From assembly GCA_027490955.1 (NCBI GenBank), contig JAIXXB010000006.1, positions 88,051 to 152,050 on the forward strand: DNA of 64,000 nucleotides, written 5' to 3'. A program made the translations under genes and the position numbers. Below the pieces are notes generated by a model, which was not told the origin of the DNA, made no database searches, and worked only from the letters and a program-made list of their open reading frames with translations. This DNA is from Rhodobacter sp. Lineage in GTDB: Bacteria; Pseudomonadota; Alphaproteobacteria; Rhodobacterales; Rhodobacteraceae. Positions 57,750-64,000 of the stretch are shown in pieces (the stretch's first letter is position 1; every line of letters starts with the position of its first letter).

Positions 57750-58430
57750 ATGTACCGACTGCACGGGGTTTATGATTGGGGCTCGCTTGTGGTGCATATG
57801 GCACTGGAAGAAATCGGGGCAGAGTTTGAATTTGTGCAGCTTGACCCCTCGCAGGGCGATTTGGCGCGCCCAAGCTATCTTGCGCTGAACCCGTTCGGCC
57901 TTGTGCCTGTCTTGGAAACGCCAGAGGGGCCGATGTTTGAAACCACGGCGATTTTGCTGTATCTGGCCGATCGCCACGGCGCTTTGGCCCCTGCCCCTGA
58001 TGCGCGTGATCGGGGGGCGTTTTTGGTCTGGCTTGCCGTGCTGTGCCAGCAATTGCACCCGATGGTGTTGCAAGTGATCCATCCCGAACGATTGCTGGGC
58101 CCAGAGGGCCAGCGCGCCGTGGCCGATGCCACGTATCGCCGCCTGCAAGACATTTGCGCCCAGCTTGAGGCGCGCGCACAGCAGGGCGATTGGTGGCTGT
58201 CGGCGCAGCGCCCCTCGATCGTGACGCTGTATATGGCCATGCTGCTGCGCTGGGCGCAGGCCCTGCCGGCCTACCGCGCGCATATTCTGCCCTTGGCCGA
58301 TTATCCTGCCCTACAGGCCATTGTCGCAGCGCTGGAGCGCCGCGCGCCCATTGCCCGTGTCTTGGCCCGCGAAGGGCTAAGCGCTGCTATGGCAAACCCG
58401 CTTTCGGCCCCGCTGTACGAAGGCGCATAG
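57750..58430 (+). CDS. Glutathione S-transferase family protein
   Basis: YRLHGVYDWGSLVVHMALEEIGAEFEFVQLDPSQGD...NPFGLVPVLETPEGPMFETTAILLYLADRH. Confidence 0.88.
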   Translation: MYRLHGVYDWGSLVVHMALEEIGAEFEFVQLDPSQGDLARPSYLALNPFGLVPVLETPEGPMFETTAILLYLADRHGALAPAPDARDRGAFLVWLAVLCQQLHPMVLQVIHPERLLGPEGQRAVADATYRRLQDICAQLEARAQQGDWWLSAQRPSIVTLYMAMLLRWAQALPAYRAHILPLADYPALQAIVAALERRAPIARVLAREGLSAAMANPLSAPLYEGA

Positions 58431-58538
58431 ACGGCGGGCAAAAGGGGTCGCTATTGCGCAGAAGTGGTCGCAAATGATGTGCAGATTGGGGCGTTTTGCG
58501 GCAGGATGGGCGGATGAACCCAGATCGCAGGATGCGAG

Positions 58539-59270
58539 ATGCAAGGCCAAGCCTATATTCTGCACTATGCCCCAGACAATGCCTCGCTGATTGTGCGCTT
58601 GGCCCTGCTGGAACTGGGCCTGCCCTTTCAAACGCGTCTGGTTGATCGCAGCACGCGCGCCCAAGACAGCGCCGCCTACCGCGCGCTGGCCCCCACGGGG
58701 TTGATCCCTGCGCTGGATATGGGCGATCAGGTGATGTTTGAAACGGGGGCAATTTTGCTGGCGCTGGCAGATCGCGCCGCAGCACAGGGCCGCGCCAGCC
58801 TGTTTCCTGCAGCGGGTGCGCCGCTGCGCGAGGATGGGTTGAAATGGCTGTTCTTCATCGCCACCACCTTGCATGCAGATTGCCGTTTGCATTTTTATGC
58901 AGACAGCTATGCGGGCCGCAGCCCTGCCGCGCCCGAGTTTTGCGCCGCCACCCGCGCGCGCCTGCACACACATATCACCTTGCTGGAACAGGCCGCGCGC
59001 GCGCAGCCCGATTTGTTCTGGCCACAGGGCCATGAGGCGCAGCCCAGCCTTTTGACCCTATACACGCTGACCATCACCCGCTGGCTGCGCCTGTATCCAG
59101 AAACACAAGCGCCATGGCTGGATTTGCGCGATTTTCCGCAGCTTTACGCCTTGGCTGCGCGGCTAGAAAAGCGGCAGAGCGCCTTGCAGGCCGCGCGTGA
59201 CGAGGGCCTTGGCCCCAACCCCTTTACCGCCCCTATCATGCCCAACCCGCCCGAAGGCAGCCCCCTTTAA
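58539..59270 (+). CDS. Glutathione S-transferase family protein (second copy)
   Basis: YILHYAPDNASLIVRLALLELGLPFQTRLVDR...PTGLIPALDMGDQVMFETGAILLALADR. Confidence 0.86.
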   Translation: MQGQAYILHYAPDNASLIVRLALLELGLPFQTRLVDRSTRAQDSAAYRALAPTGLIPALDMGDQVMFETGAILLALADRAAAQGRASLFPAAGAPLREDGLKWLFFIATTLHADCRLHFYADSYAGRSPAAPEFCAATRARLHTHITLLEQAARAQPDLFWPQGHEAQPSLLTLYTLTITRWLRLYPETQAPWLDLRDFPQLYALAARLEKRQSALQAARDEGLGPNPFTAPIMPNPPEGSPL

Positions 59271-59311
59271 CCCCGCTGCCCGCCCACCCCCCAATCCCCA
59301 AAGGAGCGCCT

Positions 59312-60691
59312 ATGTTTCTATCGGTCTTTGATATGTTCAAAATCGGGGTTGGCCCGTCTTCGTCGCATACGATGGGGCCAATGGTGGCGGGGGCGCGATT
59401 TTTGGATGCGCTGCGCGCCCTGCCCTTTGCCGTGCATGGGCTGCGCGCCAGCCTGCATGGCAGTTTGGCCTTTACGGGCAAGGGCCATGCCACCGACCGC
59501 GCCACGATCTTGGGCCTTGCGGGGTTTGAACCCGCCACCTATGACGCTGCCCGCGCCGAGACCGTGCTGGCGCAGATTGCACAGACCAAAACCATCACGC
59601 CGCAGGGCATGGGGCCACTGACATTTGACCCTGCGCGCGATTTGATTTTTGATTATGGCCCTGCGCTGGCGGGCCATGCCAATGGGATGATCTTATCGGC
59701 GCTGGACGCACAGGGTGATGTGATTTTCACCGAAACCTATTATTCGATTGGCGGCGGCTTTGTGCTGACCGCAGCCGAGCAGGCCAATGCCAAATCGGCC
59801 AAAGCCACGGCGCGCGCCAATGTGCCCTATCCGTTTGAAACGGCAGAAGAAATGCTGGAAATGGCCGCCGCATCGGGCAAGTCGATTGCGCAGATGAAAC
59901 GCGCCAACGAGCTGCGCTTTCGCAGTGAGGCCGAGTTAGAGGCAGGCATCGCGCGCATTTGGGAGGTGATGAATGCCTGTATCGCGCGCGGCATGGAAGG
60001 CACTGGTATTTTGCCCGGCGGGCTGAATGTGCGCCGCCGCGCGCGCGGCATTCACGAGGCGCTGAAGGCCGAGGCAGGTCTGAACATGACCCCGCCCCAT
60101 ACGATCAACGATTGGATGAGCCTTTATGCCATGGCCGTGAACGAGGAAAACGCCGCGGGCGGGCAAGTGGTGACAGCGCCGACCAATGGTGCGGCAGGGG
60201 TGGTGCCTGCGGTGCTGCGCTATTACCTTGACCATATCCCCTCGGCCACAACGGCGCGCATTCCTGATTTTCTGCTGACGGCGGCTGCGATTGGCGGGCT
60301 GGTCAAGCATAACGCCAGCATATCAGGGGCGGAATGTGGCTGTCAGGCCGAAGTGGGCAGCGCCGCGGCCATGGCCGCAGCCGCCCTATGCGCCGTTCTG
60401 GGCGGCACGGCCAAGCAGGTGGAAAACGCCGCTGAAATCGCGCTGGAACATCATCTGGGCATGACCTGCGATCCTGTCAAAGGGCTGGTGCAAGTGCCCT
60501 GCATCGAGCGCAATGGCTTGGGTGCAATCAAGGCCGTGTCGGCAGCATCGCTGGCGCTGCGCGGCGATGGCGACCATTTGGTCAGTTTGGATGTATGCAT
60601 TGAAACGATGCGCCAAACGGGCAGCGATATGCATGAGAAGTATAAGGAAACCTCGCTGGGCGGATTGGCCGTGAACGTGCCGAATTGTTAA
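59312..60691 (+). CDS. sdaA: L-serine ammonia-lyase
   Basis: [49 protein letters not shown]. Confidence 0.95.
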   Translation: MFLSVFDMFKIGVGPSSSHTMGPMVAGARFLDALRALPFAVHGLRASLHGSLAFTGKGHATDRATILGLAGFEPATYDAARAETVLAQIAQTKTITPQGMGPLTFDPARDLIFDYGPALAGHANGMILSALDAQGDVIFTETYYSIGGGFVLTAAEQANAKSAKATARANVPYPFETAEEMLEMAAASGKSIAQMKRANELRFRSEAELEAGIARIWEVMNACIARGMEGTGILPGGLNVRRRARGIHEALKAEAGLNMTPPHTINDWMSLYAMAVNEENAAGGQVVTAPTNGAAGVVPAVLRYYLDHIPSATTARIPDFLLTAAAIGGLVKHNASISGAECGCQAEVGSAAAMAAAALCAVLGGTAKQVENAAEIALEHHLGMTCDPVKGLVQVPCIERNGLGAIKAVSAASLALRGDGDHLVSLDVCIETMRQTGSDMHEKYKETSLGGLAVNVPNC

Positions 60692-60697
60692 GGGGGC

Positions 60698-60757
60698 AGA
60701 GGGGCTTTGCCCCTCGGAGCTGACGCTCCTCACCCCAGGATATTTGGGAAAAGAAGA
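60698..60757. repeat. Intergenic hairpin pair + CCCCAGGATATTTG motif (copy B)
   Basis: AGGGGC-TTT-GCCCCT; GGAGC-TGAC-GCTCC; CCCCAGGATATTTGGGAAAAGAAGAAG. Confidence 0.7.
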
Positions 60758-60781
60758 AGGCGGAAACGCGCTCTTTGGCGC

Positions 60782-62116
60782 CTAGCGCGCGATACGCAAT
60801 TCGGCGCGCAGGCCGCCGAGGCGCGCGCTTTGGGCCAAGATCAGCTCGCCGCCATGGCTGCGGGCGATGTCTGTGGCAATGGCCAGACCCAGCCCCACCC
60901 CGCCGCCGTGGTTCGGGTTGCGCGCCGCATCCAGCCGCGCAAAGGGTTCGGTTGCCTGCAGGCGCTGATCTTGTGGAATGCCGGGGCCATTATCTTCGAC
61001 AATGAAATGCACAGTTTCGGGCGAGACCTGCAAGGAAACCTCGACTTGGCTGCCATAGCGCTGCGCATTGCCGATGAGGTTATCTAATGCGCGCGCCACC
61101 GCATCTGGGCGCATCATCGAGGCGTCGCAAGGCGCAATTTGGCCTATGGTCAGACCGCCCGCCCCCGCAATGCGCGCGCGCTGCGCCACAACGCGGCGCA
61201 ATACCTCGGCAGGGTCTGCCAAAACGTTTTCCTCGCGCGCATCGCCGCGGGCAAAGGCCAAAAACTCGTCCAACAGCCGTTCCATATCGGCGATATCTGC
61301 CAAGAGGGCGCGGGTATCGTCATCTTCGGGGAGCAGCGCAAGGCCCAGTTTCAGCCGCGTGAGGGGGCTGCGCAAATCATGGCTGACGCCCGACAGCATC
61401 AAAGTGCGGCTTTCGATTTGCCGTTCGATGCGCGCGCGCATGGCCAAAAACGCCTGCCCCGCAGCGCGCACTTCGATCGCGCCGCGCGGGGCATAGGGCA
61501 CATGTTGGCCGCGCCCAAAGGCCGCAGCCGCAGCCGCAAGCCGCGTGATCGGGCTGAGTTGGTTGCGCATAAACACAAAGGCGATCAGCGTCATCACCAC
61601 GCTGGCAAAGACCATCAGCACCAAGAGTTGATGCGGATTTGACGGGGCAAAGCGGCCCCGCGCGATATCCAGCCGAATGGGCCCTTGCGGGGTTTGCAGG
61701 TAGATTTTGACAGTGCTTGTATTGCTGAGCAGATCAACGGCAATCAAATCGGGCACGGTTTCGCGCAGCGTTCGCAAAATGGACAGGCCCGCCAAATCAA
61801 AAAACGGGCGCAGATCGGCTGTGGGTATGGGATCTGGCTCTTGGCTGGGCAAGACCATGCGAATTGCCAAAAGGCGCGATAGGGTGCGCGCCGTGCTGGT
61901 TTGGCGCGCGGGCGGCTTGCCCGCGTCAAGCTGGGGCAGCAAGACCTGCACATCTCGCGCCACAGCGCTGGTAAGCTGCACTGTCACGCGATCATAATGG
62001 CGCTGGATAAAGGCGACCGACACTGAAAGCTGCACCACAATCACAGGCACCAGCAAGATCAGGGCCGCGCGGCCAAAAAGGGATTGGGGCAAATAGGACT
62101 TGAGTGTCAGGCGCAT
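60782..62116 (-). CDS. Sensor histidine kinase (EnvZ-like)
   Basis: SGVSHDLRSPLTRLKLGLALLPE H-box, VEDNGPGIPQDQ, GGGVGLGLAIATDIARSHGG. Confidence 0.92.
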   Translation of the reverse strand: MRLTLKSYLPQSLFGRAALILLVPVIVVQLSVSVAFIQRHYDRVTVQLTSAVARDVQVLLPQLDAGKPPARQTSTARTLSRLLAIRMVLPSQEPDPIPTADLRPFFDLAGLSILRTLRETVPDLIAVDLLSNTSTVKIYLQTPQGPIRLDIARGRFAPSNPHQLLVLMVFASVVMTLIAFVFMRNQLSPITRLAAAAAAFGRGQHVPYAPRGAIEVRAAGQAFLAMRARIERQIESRTLMLSGVSHDLRSPLTRLKLGLALLPEDDDTRALLADIADMERLLDEFLAFARGDAREENVLADPAEVLRRVVAQRARIAGAGGLTIGQIAPCDASMMRPDAVARALDNLIGNAQRYGSQVEVSLQVSPETVHFIVEDNGPGIPQDQRLQATEPFARLDAARNPNHGGGVGLGLAIATDIARSHGGELILAQSARLGGLRAELRIAR

Positions 62117-62157
62117 TGCGGCAAGATAGCCGCGATTGGCCCGATGGAACAAGCCCG

Positions 62158-63015
62158 ATGACATTTGAAAGCGCAGTTTGCCAGATTGGGCCTGATGTTT
62201 TGCGCCTGCGGGCGGCCAATTCGGGGCCGCTGACAGGGCCTGGCACGAATTGCTACCTGCTGCGCGGGGAAGGTGGCGCGGTGTTGGTGGATGCAGGCCC
62301 TGACCTGCCCGCCCATGTTGCGGCCATTGCGGCGGCGCTAGAGGGACAGGCCCTGCGCGCCATCGTCATCACCCATCCGCATTTGGATCATTCTGCCGCC
62401 GCGCCGCGCATTGCTGCGCAGACAGGGGCGCGGATTTATTCCTTTGGCCCCGCCACGCGCCATGCGGGGGCGCAAGGGCAAGAGGGGGCAGATACCGCCC
62501 ATCACCCCGACATTCTGCTGCGCGATGGCGGGCAGATCTCTGTGGGCGACATCTGCCTGACGGCCCTGCACACACCGGGCCATATGCAGGGGCATATGTG
62601 CTTTGGCTACCGCGATCTGTTGTTCTCGGGCGATCATGTGATGGGCTGGGCCACCAGCCTTGTTTCCCCACCCGAAGGTGATATGGCCGCATACCGCGCC
62701 TCTTTGCGCAAATTGCAAGGGCTGGATTTTGCGCGCTATCTGCCGGGCCATGGCGAGGCGATAGAGGATCCCGCCGCGCGGCTGGCCTATTTGATCGACC
62801 ATCGCAACCAGCGCGAGGCGCAGATTCTGGCCACCCTCGCCCATGGCCCCGCCCCTGCCGAAGCGATTGCAGCGCAGATTTACAGCGATATCCCCCCAAA
62901 CCTGCTGCCCGCCGCCGCGCAAAATGTGCTGGCCCATTTGATCGAACTGGCCGCAGAGGGGCAAGCAGTCGGCCCGCCAAACCCAAGCCGCAGCAGCGTT
63001 TTTGCCGCAAGATAA
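62158..63015 (+). CDS. MBL-fold metallo-hydrolase
   Basis: ITHPHLDHSAAAPRIA, LHTPGHMQGHMCFGYRDLLFSGDHVMG. Confidence 0.93.
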   Translation: MTFESAVCQIGPDVLRLRAANSGPLTGPGTNCYLLRGEGGAVLVDAGPDLPAHVAAIAAALEGQALRAIVITHPHLDHSAAAPRIAAQTGARIYSFGPATRHAGAQGQEGADTAHHPDILLRDGGQISVGDICLTALHTPGHMQGHMCFGYRDLLFSGDHVMGWATSLVSPPEGDMAAYRASLRKLQGLDFARYLPGHGEAIEDPAARLAYLIDHRNQREAQILATLAHGPAPAEAIAAQIYSDIPPNLLPAAAQNVLAHLIELAAEGQAVGPPNPSRSSVFAAR

Positions 63016-63107
63016 GAAGGGCCTGCCATGCGCGCAGGAAAACGCAGAATTTTCTACGCGCCCCCCTTGCCGCGCCGAACCCCTGTTGCTATACGCCCCC
63101 TTACCGT

Positions 63108-63182
63108 TCCGACGTAGCTCAGAGGTAGAGCAGTTGACTGTTAATCAATTGGTCGTAGGTTCGATCCCTACCGTCGGAGCCA
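63108..63182 (+). tRNA. tRNA-Asn (anticodon GTT)
   Basis: TCCGACGTAGCTCAGAGGTAGAGCAGTTGACTGTTAATCAATTGGTCGTAGGTTCGATCCCTACCGTCGGAGCCA cloverleaf with CCA. Confidence 0.97.
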
Positions 63183-63192
63183 AAATATCAAA

Positions 63193-63226
63193 GGGCGTCA
63201 ATGGGTTACACTGTTGACGCCCTTTT
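63193..63226 (+). terminator. Terminator after tRNA-Asn
   Basis: GGGCGTCAA ... TTGACGCCCTTTT. Confidence 0.85.
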
Positions 63227-63586
63227 GATTTTGTCGAGCAAATAGTTATAAAGTGTTATAAAGATTTTCGTTCGAGACGAACTGACACTTGAAATTGAGA
63301 TTGTTGTTTTTGATCGGGGGGCTCAGGTCCAAATCCTGACGGACGACTCATTTTTCTGAAAAAACAATAAGTTATCCCGTTTTCGTCATTTTCATTTTGT
63401 GCGACGAAGCGTTACTAACAGATTTTTGGAATAAGAGTTCGGCGGGATCGAAGAGTGATGTCACTGTTTGCACGCTAGATTTTGATTGATCAACATTGCC
63501 TTCGTCAATATTGTTTAGGTTAGCGGTGCCCGCATCGAGAGGAAGCTTAATTTTCCTCGTGTATATCTTTGAACGAAAGCTGAAAA

Positions 63587-64000
63587 ATGAGAAGAATCTT
63601 AAGTTTTTATGTCTACTTTCTAGCCGTCTTTCCGATAATCGACATCTTTGAGCTTGTCGCAGACCCTAGACCTGCAGTCATTGTTCGAATAATTGTAGAA
63701 GTTGTCATCGCTTATATTGTGATAAAAGGATATCTCATTGGATATTACCACCGTCTGAGCATTGGTTCGACGCTCTATGGTTTTGGTGGGATCGGTACAT
63801 TAATAATAGCATCGATCCTTGGCAGCTTCCAATTCTATTTGCTAGCTGCTTTTGCACTTTTTGGGTGCTATGTGCTCGGCTTTAGGCTCAGGACTCATAG
63901 CCAGAACAATACGATTGCGGCAAGTGCGCAGGCGGACAGGAAGATTTCTGGGCGTCGGTCGAACCGCATGGCGACCCTACGCCAATCCTTGATGCGCCCG
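63587..64000 (+). pseudogene. Small multi-TM membrane protein ORF, apparently interrupted by IS insertion near 63880-63900; frame runs to window edge
   Basis: MRRILSFYVYFLAVFPIIDIFELVADPRPAVIVRIIVEVVIAYIVIKGYLIGYYHRLSIGSTLYGFGG...; the downstream part overlaps the transposase on the opposite strand. Confidence 0.5.
63895..64000 (-). mobile_element. IS5-family transposase, C-terminal end (partial, runs off window)
   Basis: Minus-strand translation GRIKDWRRVAMRFDRRPEIFLSACALAAIVLFWL* matches the typical IS5-family C-terminus. Confidence 0.85.

Noticed and set aside
63270-63282. GTTCG-AGA-CGAAC palindrome as a LexA site
   Set aside because: Spacing and orientation do not match GTTC-N7-GTTC; single short palindrome in an AT-rich tail.

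Overview
The window is about 63 kb of high-GC chromosomal DNA typical of an alphaproteobacterium, probably Rhodobacteraceae (judged from gene content and protein style, not from a search). It is followed by about 0.8 kb of AT-richer sequence after a tRNA-Asn gene. Most of it is densely packed housekeeping and conserved genes: cysI(partial)-cysH-DUF934-fpr, infC, a dimethylglycine/sarcosine dehydrogenase-like gene, pyrC-pyrE, dnaB, metY, a CPA2 antiporter, carD, fdxA, a SUV3-like helicase, pssA-psd, rpoH, rluD-like, degP-like, hflKC, gor, rpiA, sdaA, and tRNA-Leu(CAA) and tRNA-Asn(GTT). The most interesting observations are: (1) a small orphan ORF that looks like only the C-terminal OB-fold of error-prone polymerase DnaE2, with a perfect GTTC-N7-GTTC alphaproteobacterial LexA box ending 2 nt before its ATG; (2) an Anbu proteasome-like / transglutaminase / alpha-E / ATP-grasp gene block; (3) a GspL/PilM-like plus GspC/PilP-like single-chain fusion; (4) a nested ~101-nt three-tier inverted repeat after pepF; (5) an 86-nt inverted repeat filling much of the pyrC-pyrE gap; (6) a likely AUA start codon for infC; (7) a 24-bp tandem-repeat OmpA protein; (8) a possible pseudoknotted leader before metY; (9) an IS5-type transposase end interrupting a small membrane ORF in the island-like tail. 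No CRISPR array or rRNA was seen. All family calls come from reading the translations; no database search was run.
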